A stretch of DNA of 64,000 bases from Tanypteryx hageni (Eukaryota; Arthropoda; Insecta; Odonata; Petaluridae). Position 1 is the stretch's first letter. Every line of letters starts with the position of its first letter. The translations under genes and the position numbers were made by a program. The notes beneath the pieces were generated by a model, which worked only from the letters and a program-made list of their open reading frames with translations, was not told where the DNA came from and did no database searches. The stretch covers positions 72,116,500-72,180,499 of the forward strand of contig CM054113.1 of assembly GCA_028673005.1 (NCBI GenBank), written 5' to 3'. Shown here one piece after another: positions 1 to 11,400 of this stretch.

Positions 1-856
1 ATCATTAACATGTTCGGTGGAGGCCGAATAATTAGCGAATTTTTAAAAGGTCCATTAGTAAGCATTGTGGAAATGTTTGCCTTGCTTAACGTAGGGCACT
101 TAATTAACGAAATTTAAATGGTCGATTGGCTCGCTAGATGGCTATAATGTTTGCGTGAGCAGAGTGGCTAAGTACCTCGCGGCTTCCCTTTTTAGTACCT
201 GGCGTCGTTTACTTCCCTTTTCGAATCGATCCACGCGCAACGATCCCCCTCACCCGCCAATCACACGCGCGCCGCGGTCTCCTAGACGACGAACACCTCA
301 AGGGGACGATTAAAAATGGAATTCCTCGCATCCTTCATTCTTCGAACGTAAGAAACATGTCGCTTCGAACAGATAAGGATCCCCCTTTACTCGACTCCCA
401 CGTACTCTTATCATTCCCACCTCCTCCCCTCCCGAACAGCTCTCTTCCTCCCATTTCCCGATCCTTTCACTCGCCGCATGAGGGGCAATGACTCTTCATT
501 AGTTGGAGCTCATTGAATACGTTCTGGGGGACCGATTCGTGCGGCGGCGATGAATATACCATAGACTGGTAGACGTCTCCCTCATCCCCTTCTTTCGACA
601 TCGTTTATCTGGCTTCATCGGGAATTCTAGAGGTTTTAGGTGGGATACGAAATACCACTAGAGTCGTCTGCTTTCGTCATTTTTCTAGGGTGCCATCTGG
701 GATTCTGGGATTTTGGGTATAATGTGTTAATGCGATTTCGTCTCTCTATCTATAACCATTTTAGAATTTTCAGTTTGTGTCATGAGTCAATATATTAAGG
801 AGTCATGATCTCAAAACAGAATTATGGATCTCATCTTCCTAATAGACCTAAAATGG
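1..856. other. No gene seen
   Basis: AT-rich unique-looking sequence with one GC-richer patch near 180-480. No recognisable coding, RNA or repeat signal was found on either strand. Confidence 0.5.
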
Positions 857-978
857 TTGGGAAAGCCAGATGCGCGTTTTGACTAAAAGCGGCCGTCATC
901 AGTGGTCATCCACCGACAGTAGAGCCTTTTATATATGACGACTGCTTCGTGGTGTAAATGCGGAACTGGTTTTCTCAA
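857..978. mobile_element. Foldback MITE-like copy 1 (both arms)
   Basis: Two arms of about 45 bp face each other. The left arm (857-900) runs from TTGGGAAAGCCAG to GGCCGTCATC. The reverse complement of the right arm (931-978) runs from TTGAGAAAACCAG to AGTCGTCATA. They are roughly two-thirds identical by eye. The same arm sequence recurs alone or paired near 4.6, 20.7, 57.2 and 61.0 kb, so this is a dispersed family and not a chance hairpin. It has no coding capacity. I cannot assign a superfamily or define the outer ends exactly. Confidence 0.55.
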
Positions 979-2965
979 TATTTTTGGGAGTTTTCGAGGG
1001 AGCTGTCATTATGCTAGAAATTTTGGATTAAACGAAATTAGATTACACGCTTAAAACAAACTTTATACGAGCATGTAATTATTTGAAAAATGGGGAATAG
1101 GATAAACAAAACCTCTGGAAAAATTCACTAGGCATGGTTGATGTTATGGGCAGGTAAAAGCTAGTAGTCTTAGCACAATTAATTTTTAGCTTCGCATACT
1201 TTTAACGCAATATGCTTATCAGAAGATCAAATTTAATCTATGTGTTTTTCTGTTAGAACATACTACAAATCAGAAAACTCTCTCAGCTCAGCGCATTCTT
1301 ATTTTAGTATACATTTCCGTTTATGTTCCCATCGTAAATTTAGTGACAGTCCGAGGTTGCCGACGTTTCACGTCGGGTACATCGTCTCTCGAAACAATTT
1401 CGTTCACGCGGAAGCAGTTTTTGATAGCAGCACATGGAAGACCTGAGAGTGCGTTTGGCGAGGAACCTATCACAACCGCGCGTGCAACAAACGCGATCCC
1501 TCCTCTGGACGCTGCGGCAACCGCGGGGCGTATTGACAAACCGTAGGTGTCGTAAAAGCTTTATCAACGTACTTATACAATCTGACATGGGGATCTTAAA
1601 AGGAACTTGTTAAATTCCTCCAATCAGAATTCATTAGGAGTTTAGCCCCGGGCAAGAGAGAGAGAGAGAGAGAGAGTGAGTACTAATGGAAATGCCCTCC
1701 CCCCTCTCTCTCTCCTTAACTCCTACTCCCTTTCTCCTCCCTCCCCCTCATACGACCCGCTCTTTCGCGGCCTGTTGGCAGTTTGCTTTATTTTTAGTGC
1801 TTCCTAACGCCGTAGGTTTCGACAGGCCACGCAACGTCCTCCATCTCAAGAGTACTACTAGCATCGCCGCGGGATTTCCTCTCTCCCACCCTCTGCTCTT
1901 TCCTCTTCCCCTTCCCCCCGTCAAATGCGAAATTCTCGAAAGAGAAAAATCCGAGGCTATTGCGAAGAAAGGGGTTCGCTAAAACGCAATTAAACGAGGA
2001 ATTCCTTCGGTTGGACATACTCCTAACTCGTCCTCTCGCACCACCCTTTATAAATCTGCTGTCTTTAAAAGTTTCCTGCCTCACCTCCTCTTCGGATTCC
2101 TCTATAAATCCTTCTTTAAGTAATTCGAACAACCACCCACTTTGTTAAGTCTGCTGCCGCAAGTGGAGGTGAAATTCTTGAGGAGAGTTTCGCAATAATT
2201 TGGCACGAGAACAGAAACTGTCATTAATAAGTGCACTTGCTCATGTAAGCTTGGTGTCTCCTTTTATCTCTTTCATGTTTTACTATTGCTTGCTGTTCTT
2301 TCCTTGCATGCCACCCTGTGATTCATTTTTCATTATCTAAAGAAGCAATGAAACGACATTAATGTGAGACTAATGCTTGACTCAATGATATTTGTTAATT
2401 TAAGTGATTTGTTTCGTAAATAAACATTGGTATATATTTTTCCTACAACTTTTGTCCAAGTGTTTACAACATAACTTTCAATTATTTAAAATTACTATAT
2501 TTTATCAAAATAAAAGTTTTATTGTAAATAAGGAGATTCATCAGAATTGAAAACATATAATGCTTACTACTCCGATTATTCTAAATTGATAAATTACAGA
2601 GAAAAAGTATTAGATCAAGGTATGCGTTTCACATATAACTTCAGTTTCGACGATTTTTTAAAAGTTCTCGTTAATTAGAAAAATTAGTTCCCTATACCAC
2701 GATAAAATTTCCCTTGTATTATGTTTTCCAGCGGATGAATATCAAAGAATTGCGTCACTGCAGAAATAATAATTCTCGTTCTAGGCGTAATAAAGCGAGA
2801 TGAGTGAGATACGTCATAGGCAAAACGAATCAAAAGCGACCTCTGAAATAGATAGAGAGAGAAAGAAAAGAAAGAAGTCAGAGGAGATGGATCCTCTCTC
2901 CTATTTGTAATTCCGTATCCGTAACTAAGAAGGAATCGGTTTCGCTCCTTGAGCACGCGTCAAGT
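979..2965. other. No gene seen; includes a (GA)n tract
   Basis: A CpG-containing block at about 1340-1560 has overlapping short frames on both strands, none recognisable. A (GA)n tract lies at 1655-1676 and CT-rich sequence follows at 1690-1920. Confidence 0.45.
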
Positions 2966-2969
2966 CACG

Positions 2970-3042
2970 GTTGGTCACATCGGATGATAGGCCGCCCTCT
3001 TACGTGTAAGCGTTGAGGTCGCGGGTTTGAATTCCTCCAGGG
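2970..3042 (+). repeat. tRNA-derived SINE head (tRNA-like)
   Basis: A B-box-like motif, GCGGGTTTGAATTCC, lies at 3021-3035, close to the RNA polymerase III internal promoter consensus. It follows a tRNA-like segment with GAGGTCGCGGG just upstream. No clean cloverleaf or proper acceptor stem is evident, so this is more likely a SINE head or tRNA relic than a functional tRNA gene. Confidence 0.4.
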
Positions 3043-3044
3043 GG

Positions 3045-4610
3045 CAACACGCGCATCAATTCCGCCTTTTCAATCGCTCAAAAATCTCCTCCCCTTCTCT
3101 CTTTTTCATCCACATCAACAAGAGAGCATGTATAGCGATGAACGAAGACGCTGAGAGCAAATTAAATTCATTAACGATGGCTCATAAGAGTAGTAAGTGA
3201 TTGTAAAAACTGTATAGTGTTCTTACTATTAACTCTTGAGCTTTTATAATAAAAAAATTAAGGTAATGCACCGAGTTAGTGATTTTCTTAAATATTAATT
3301 TTAAATGTCGAAAGGCCTTCTTTTTCGTAATAAAAGGAAATTCACCACTCTGTGAGGTTGAACGCTTTAAAATGGGCTTTTATGCCCTTGGTCGTGATTA
3401 TAATTTTCTAAAGAATTATTTTGAATGCATACAAATGAATAAACAAATCTCAATAATGGCAACAGAACGAAAAATCTGCTCGAAGATAAAATAAAATCCG
3501 ACGTCGTCAATCTCAATTCGCTCCCTCAGACATCTCATTTTTAACGCATAGAAGTTAAATAAAGTAATGAATTTAGCGAGTGGTGCTATTAATTAAAAAC
3601 GTTACTTATAAAAAATCTACTCTTTCGTATTAAAAGACCATGAGCCATTTTATAAAGATGCATTTTCTATCCTTTGTCGTAATTCGCTGTCTATAGAGGT
3701 GAAAATAAATGAGTAAAATCAAACAAAGCTAACCGAACGCAAAAACGTCATCAGAATATAAAAAATAAATAAAACGAAACCGCTGACAATCTTAATAGTA
3801 TCCCGCGGGAAAACTCATTTTGAATGTACAGAAATAAATAATTCCTAATCGAGTTAGCCGAACGCAAGAAAATAAGTCGCTCCAGAACGAGTAAAAAAAA
3901 ACATCGGCGCTATCGCCGCTGAAAATCAATCATCCGAGGCATTGCGAAGATGTATTCCGCGAGCGCGGCTGGGGGGGGGGGAGGTAGTAGGGGGGAAGAG
4001 GAGGAGAACGTTCTCCGCAGTCGAAGCAGGCCACACGGCGAGGGACGTGTCAATCCTTGCCGTCGCTCACGTCCGGCACGCGACGTAGAGGTATTTATAT
4101 TCGTTGCATAAAAGAGGAGCGGAGTGAGAAAGAGGGGGAGGAGGAGTGGTACACACAGGAATAAGGGTAAAGTCAAAGCTGAGGAAGGGGATCGAGGAGT
4201 GAAGGAGAGGGGGGACATACCGACGCCACTTATAACGACCCCCCTCCTATCCTCTGCCTTCCCCTAAACCCGCTCGCGGGCAAATCTTAAAGGCATTTCC
4301 TCTTCGTCCTCCTATCTCTTCGAAAGCATCGCTCCCTATTCCCCGCTTGCCCTTGTCCCTGCCCCGCCTCCCTTGGCTACCCGCAACTTATCCTCCTCCC
4401 TGCCGTCTGGGTTCTTATATGATAACATTTTTGTAAATAATGCGTGCGTCGTGATGATCGCCTGATATATTATTGCATAAAGGCTGCCTGACTTTAGATT
4501 GGTGCTAACCGTTGAATGATCAATAGATTTCAAAATTTTTACCAATCAACGGACCTTCTGAAAGTTTAGCTAATGTCCTCTTCAAAAGAGAGTTTTCGAG
4601 CTAACATGGT
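3045..4610. other. No gene seen; poly-G and purine-rich patch
   Basis: AT-rich up to about 3900. It is then GC- and G-rich (3900-4400), including a run of about a dozen G near 3970. Frames there are low in complexity and were not called. Confidence 0.45.
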
Positions 4611-4700
4611 ATCAAAATATGTCCCTCCATCGTCAATGATGACGGCTGCTTTGTAGACGAAATGCGTATCTGGTTTTTACAACTTTTTTATGGCTTTCGA
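4611..4700 (-). mobile_element. Foldback MITE-like copy 2 (single arm)
   Basis: GATGACGGCTGCTTTGTAG followed by ACGAAATGCGTATCTGG matches, in reverse orientation, the arm at 57.2 kb (CCAGATTCTCATTTCGTC, then ACAAAGTAGCCGTCATC). Only one arm is clear here, so the copy is truncated or its other arm has diverged. Confidence 0.5.
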
Positions 4701-5357
4701 AGTGGCAAAGTTGGTCAAAGATCCTCTTGAACAAAACAACCGTACGTTAATTCAAAATGGTGATAGGCTGGGGAGATTCGCAATTTTATTAATTTCTGCA
4801 AAATTCTTTCCTACTGTAGAGACTTGCAGGCATCTGAAAGGCATTTATAAAGATCCATGCGAAGATTTGAGCACCAATAGCCGTATGAAGTTAGTGATAA
4901 CAATAAGGCTAACATTTTTATCTTCATATCCTGGCGGGTTATTTTGTTTTATCTCCTTTACATTCCAGATCTTACGCCAACACACTTTCACTTAATTGGT
5001 CCGGTGAAAAATGCCCTTCTTGCGTAGTATTTCGATGAAGGAAACTGTTAAAACAGTTATTAAGCTGCGAGAGGCCAACAAGAGTTTCTGCTTCATTGGA
5101 ATGGAAACAATGCTTCATCGTGAGCAAAATTCATTCCGTGGAAAGAGAACTACGCATGAAAGTAAACATACGTATCAGAGTTTTATTCCTGTGGATTTCG
5201 TATTAGATACTACCTTCGAGAAATCATTGTATTACGATTTTTAGGTCAGTATTTTCCTGTCTTTTTCACAGTTTTCCGATAGCATGGTAAACCTTACTTT
5301 GTGGTTTCGTTTAACTTTTTGAACTGGGTAAAATATTCAGATTTAATTTGCCTTATA
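4701..5357. other. No gene seen
   Basis: Two short frames (4690-4995 and 5011-5244, + strand) lie here. Neither resembles a known family or has supporting motifs. Confidence 0.4.
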
Positions 5358-6046
5358 GGGTAAAGCGAGGAGAGATGACAGGGGGGAGGAGAGATGCCGC
5401 ATCTCTAGTTTACATAATCATATACAGGGGGCAGCAACGGTGGGCAATGCAGTGTGAACAGTAAAGGAGAAAGTACACGTTAACGAATTCATTCTTTATT
5501 GTGCATATTTTTGTGTGATTTAAAAACGAATTTCATTCACAGTTGTTGTTGGTAAGCGCCTGAATTTTCATAAATCATTTCTATTATTTTCATTTTGCAT
5601 GTTTATCGGGGCAATAATGAAAAACTTGTTTTCTGTAGATGAAGTTGTGGACACGTGGCATGTTTTGTCTGGAGGAGAAGGGTGCGTCATCAATCCTAAC
5701 ATTTTAGGAGAGACGGCCGCTTATTTTGTAATAATATGAAATATAAAAAATTGTGGTATCTTAAGTAGATCTTGCTTTTCGGTTTACCAACACATATATT
5801 TCCATAAGCCATCTCTCCTACCCATAGTGAATCATCTTACCTACCCTAGGAAGAGAGATGGCAAAAAACAGGGTTTTGAAAAATCGCTTAAAATCAGATT
5901 TGAAGCCTTTTTAAAAAACTATTTCTATTTTTCCTAATATCTAAAAACCGCAGAATGCATTATTATCAGCGATCTTATGATTTCTCATCTATTCTAAAAT
6001 CTACAATTTTTTGTTGAATTGTGCGTCATCTCTCCTCGCCTTACCC
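5358..6046. mobile_element. Nonautonomous TIR transposon (about 690 bp)
   Basis: The ends form an inverted repeat of about 22 bp, extending 4 bp further if the flanking TATA is counted. The left end begins GGGTAAAGCGAGGAGAGATG and the reverse complement of the right end begins GGGTAAGGCGAGGAGAGATG. Both ends abut TATA, which could be a TA or TATA target duplication. The core motif AGGAGAGATG/GAGAGATGGC also recurs inside in both orientations (near 5391, 5705, 5812 and 5850), as subterminal transposase sites do in some elements. No coding frame is present. Superfamily is unassigned. Confidence 0.6.
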
Positions 6047-6054
6047 TATATGTC

Positions 6055-8340
6055 GATTCAGTTATTCTTCGTTTTGACCTATATTATTTTTTTCTTGATA
6101 GAGTTTTCCTGCTGATACGATCGTTCTAGGTTATATTTTCCGGCAGTATGATTTTTTATTTCAGTTACCTATTTTTATCGCCGAAACGCACTTGTAAATG
6201 TCTTCTTTTAAATGAATATCGCAATGAAAGTGTTTCGATGATAGTAATATATTTGGTCTACAGACTGTATTCGAATCATCGAGGTAATGCGGCGGTATAC
6301 CTCCGCAATGATCCGTGCTTTGCGATGATCCAAGGACCCCATTATAATTAGCTAGGGCTTAATCTGAAATCGCATTCCCATAGCAAATTACATTGTAAAA
6401 CGTATTAATTAAAATTAATGCTTGGAAAACTAGATAATGCACACTTTCGCAGTCACCACATTCACATCGCAATCGCGAACCAAACTGGCGGTGCCAACTG
6501 GCAAGAAAGTAGTAATTTCGGAAGCCCTTTTTTCGTGTTGGCTTACAGAAGTGCAACGGCCATTTGCGGCAGTGGCGGCATCCTTTATCCTCCAACCGAT
6601 CAGAGGTTATCCGTATTTGGTCGTAAATTTCCGTTCCCTCAGCTTCCGTCTCTTACCATAAGTGCCTTCGAAGCTACCCTCCCATTGAACTGCCGTCTCA
6701 TTGCGTTCCATCGCTGGATTCGGTCAGATATCGGCAAGCTCGATGCGTAAAATAAAAATTTTCGTGGCAAATTCGTTTGCGATGTTTCGAATATGTAGTG
6801 CGATGAATTGAATACATGGGTCCAAGGGGGCATTGCGATGATGTGTTCGCGGTGATACGTATCCGCGATTATTCGAATATTTTCTGCATTAGGGAAAAAG
6901 AGTCGTATATATTTATTAATATTACTTGACACTTCCATTATTTTTCCATATGCATCTCACTCTGATGTTGAATTCTGTTCTCTTCAGCTAAAAGATGTCG
7001 TTTTTGCAACTGCTTGAGAAAACTCATGTCTTGACTTTCTTTTCCTGCTTCTGCGTTCTCATATGAGTAGAGTTATTCTTCATCTCGTTTTTTCTGCAGA
7101 TAAACCTCTGTCTGTATCCATTGCTCATTCTCTTATGTCTTATAACAGAAGAATTTCATTAAAAATAAGGGAATGATGTTTAAATGGAGAATTGGTTAGA
7201 GAATAAATGAAGAGCTATACTTAGAAGTAAAAGAAAGAAGGAATTGATAACCGTCAACTTTCACATCCCACGAGATTCTTCTCCGTGCCTGTTCTATTTT
7301 ACGAAATTCTTAATTTCTCTACATCTGTGTTAATGTCTCTTGAATCATGCCACTCACTTATCATTTAATGTTCCTGTTCCAAGTTTACTTTATCATGGTA
7401 GCTCAACTATATAAAATCCTTCTCTTTATTTTATCACAGCAATACATAATTTCTTTGGATCTCCACTACCATCCTGTCCTTACCATTTCTTTTTTTAACC
7501 TGATTTATTGAACTCCTTCGATCATAGTCATTTCGTCCTTTTTCCTTTTCTGGCATAATTGTCTTGTTTATTTTGCACCAATCCAACGTACCGAAGCCCC
7601 TAATCTTCCTCACGTAGTAATCAGTCCATGTCATTGTTTTCGTCTATGTCTTCTTGATATCCCATATCACCACGTAACCATTACTTAACTTATTCTTATT
7701 TATAGGTCTTTTATATTGAGTGTATGTTACCATTTCCTTATTTCCAATAATTACGAAGTGCATTCTTTCGTTATTTCTACAGCCCAATTCCTCATGTAGC
7801 ACCGTCAATATCTTTGTTACAGAAGTCGATTCTTCCGCAGAGGAAAAATATGAATTACGGTCTGGGGAAAATTTTCTCCAGAGAAAAGACAAAAGAGCAG
7901 CGCTTATGTGAGATTCATCGATAGTAAAGTCACGTAGGTTGATGCGATACGGCGCCTGCCAGTCAACGCTCCGGCGATACTTGGTGCGGGTTGTAGATGT
8001 GTATCTCACTGTTCTTATGCATGCGTCTACCGGCGCACTACCTCATTCTAACCTTTATATTTCCCCGCCTTTCTTCCTTTACTCGATTTCTAAATTCACT
8101 TGAACTTTTTCATCCTTTTTTTGCGGTTTTGAGTAGTTTATGGCGGGGAAAATATGCGATTAAACTGAGTTGGAATTAGAAATATGATTTATCCCTCTAG
8201 TATCCCATGTTAGCATTAAATTAATAAGCAATTTTTTCACTACACGGCTAATTTTTCTTTGGCATATCGAAATTCATTGAATAGTTATAGCTTAGCATAT
8301 TTGCAGTGACAACTCATTGATAAATTATAATTATTAAAAT
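6055..8340. other. No gene seen
   Basis: AT-rich sequence with overlapping short frames on both strands at 6360-6940 and 7644-8009. None contains a recognisable motif. Confidence 0.45.
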
Positions 8341-8345
8341 CTGGA

Positions 8346-8428
8346 ATTTATTTATTTATTTCGATTCGAACTCGTGACCTCAGCATTAGAATATAGACAC
8401 GCTAATCACCCCTATATCCAGCCCGGCA
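8346..8428 (-). repeat. tRNA-derived SINE head with ATTT-type tail
   Basis: On the minus strand the segment reads AGGTCACGAGTTCGAATCG (8362-8380), a near-consensus B box. It is preceded by a tRNA-like stretch and followed at once by (AAAT)n. A pol III head joined to a short A-rich simple repeat is typical of SINE 3' ends. No intact tRNA gene is implied. Confidence 0.5.
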
Positions 8429-8429
8429 A

Positions 8430-11400
8430 ATTTATTTTTTTAATCGAAAAGGGAAATTCGATTATTTTAAAAACTCAATTAATTTGGGTAGTAGAAGGTT
8501 ATTTTTCATTAACTTCCTGGTACTATTTTTTCTACGATATTTCGTATTTCAACAAATTTCTCAGCGATAACGGTAATGAATACATAAAAGCCACCCCGAC
8601 GTTGGGATTCGTAGGTGCCATCTTAGTGATGGGAGGTGGACACTTAAACTCATAACTAAGACCGACTCTTGACTGAATTTCCTTTTGATCGTTTAATCAT
8701 TCTTGTTCCTCTCATCCAATATGTCCTCCAATAGCTTAATCCACTTTTGTCGTAATTGCTTATCCGTGATTCCCTTTTGATCCCATTTACCTTTTCCATT
8801 CCGTTCAGTTTTGCCTTTCCTTTACGATATCTTGTTTCTATAATTTTTATTCCTTCTCTATCTATTCCAGTTTAACATTTTTTCAGGGTTCTTTATATTT
8901 CCTCTTCTTTATCTCCGATTTCTCTCAGTACGCTAATTTACTCTGCGTATCCTCATATCCAACCCCTTCCAATTCCCACTTCTCCAACCCCTTCCACTTC
9001 CCACTTCTCCTACCGCTTCCACATGCGACTTCTCCTTCCAATCCCATATTCTCTATGCTTTCTTCCCTTATATACCTATCTAAATGGAAGAGGGAGAGAG
9101 ACGCAGAGATATGCATAGGGAGTAAGAAAAAGAGACTGAGAGAGGCTGAACCGTTGACTGAGGCCTCCGGCACGTGCTGGCGAAGTCTTCCAATCGCCTC
9201 GAAAGTGGAATACCGCTCGCCCTCAAACAAACAAACAATCGGCTCCTGCCTTTGATCTCGTCTCCTATCCCAGCCCCCGACTAGCCGACTATTCCACCGC
9301 CCGCTTTACTCTTTCTCTCTCCTTCCTCCATCTTCCCTGTGGCTGCCTATCTCAACTTGTCTCAGGAACTCCTGCCTCCGAGAAGAAATACGAAGATCTT
9401 ATAATAAATAGCCTAATACAGTTAAACCTCGAGAGAGATTAGCGGGGAGAGATTTCCGACCCGATGGTTACCATCTGGTTTCTTAGGGGTGCCATTATTT
9501 GAATATCGTCCAATTGGGAGGAGAGAAAATGTCGAAATCTGGAGCCAATTCTCGACAAGAGGCGCGTCGAGATTTCTGTTGCAGATTTAGGTCGATAATT
9601 TCCGAGAAAATCGTGCGTGAATGTGAAATGTGAATGTTAAAAAAGAGGGGAGTTTTTAAGGTTATTTAAGAGGGGATTAAATACCAAGATCGGCAATGTG
9701 TAATTTTGGCGTAACCTATACTTATTGCTGACCCACAGTTAAGTAGGCGATTACGTTACGGTACATGTGACAAATTAATTCAAAAACACTCCGAAGATTT
9801 TTTTACACAATTTATCACCTTCTTAGTCTCATACCACATAGGCTTAAACCCTTCATTGTAGGTATGACATATATTTACTTAAACTCGTGACACAATGAAA
9901 ATCTTTGATTTTCTCTTGTCCTTTCAGCTCATTTAATCAGTTCTGTAGACTTTAATCCTTTAGAAAAGATTTTACTGAAGATTGTTGGTTCACTTGGAAT
10001 AGGATATAATTGTTGATCACGAAGGTATTAAGAGTTAATAGGCGATATTTTATGATTCTTGTGAATTAAGGCTGATTTAATATCCAAGCCTTATAAATCA
10101 TCTTAATATTTTCTCGAATTATTTAAGAATTAGCTTATAATTATTGATTATACCCACAAGTATTTGATAAATATTCTTTATGTTTAGATAAACTCATCCA
10201 GAATAAATAAGAAATATTTTATTTATTATTATTGAATGCTTTTTCATTTTTATGGAGGAGAGTTTCAAATAAAGCTTAATACCTGAATCGCTCGACGAAA
10301 GATAATCTCACGGAGAGTCAATCCTTGCATAGTATATTCGTCTGGAATTGGAAAAGGGCGTAAAACTGATCAAATGAATTTCTTTCTTTGAAATGATAGT
10401 AATTCCTCTGCATGTATATACTTATAAAATGTTAGAAAAGATAAATAACGATTGACCATAGGAAACCTCGCGTTCGGGGTCGTAAATAAACGACAAAACA
10501 TTTCAGAATTTCATACAACGTAAATGATAACATGGGGCCCCTCATTCTTCTGCTAAGAAAGTTATTGTGAAAAAATTTTCAGCTCAGAAATTATATGCAT
10601 TCGCAAGGAATCCTCCAAGAATTAGCCCTGCAGTTGTCAGTGAATGTTACATAGAACCGACCCAATAGTTCCTACGTCTAATACAAAATAAGAAACCATC
10701 CGCCCGCAGTCTTGTTTTTTTTCTCCCTCGTCCACCGAAGGTCGAGAAAGCAAAACAACAAAACGAACGAAACAAGGGAATAAGGGCGGAGGTCTTATTG
10801 TTTTAAGGTTGCCTACCGGGTAGGAAGACAAGATTCCCGCGCGATTTTTTTGCTCGTGGACCCCCTACTTGGAAGTTATCGGCCAACTGCTTCCGTGCCC
10901 TTTGTTACCTCGGTGGATACAAATGCCTTGACTATAGAGAGGGCTCGCTCCGATCGACCTCCACGACAGCTACCAACAAATCAAAAGCTTCTGTTCTAGT
11001 GACTGATACTCGTGTCCGATCTGAAGGCTATATCACTCTGAATCCGTTAGACGTCGGAGCGTCTCCTCAATACCTCCACCTCCTGACCTTTACCACTCTC
11101 CATCCTCTCCGCACCTTTCCCTCACTCCCTTCTCTCCCTCTCCCTATTTCTTCCTTCTCTGTCTTCTCCCTCTCTCCCTTTCCTCTCCCTCCCTTTACTC
11201 TCTCTCCCTTTCCTCTCTCTCCCTTTCCTCTCTCTCCCTTTCCTCCTCCCTTTCCCCCCCTCTTTCCCATCTCTCTCCCTCCCTACTTTCTTTCCCGTTC
11301 TCTTCTGCCTCCATGCCACTTCAGTGAATACTACTTGGCCTGCTCTCACTATATATTGTCCGCATTCTTTGCCGCCTCCCTTTTCTTCCTATTCCATTTT

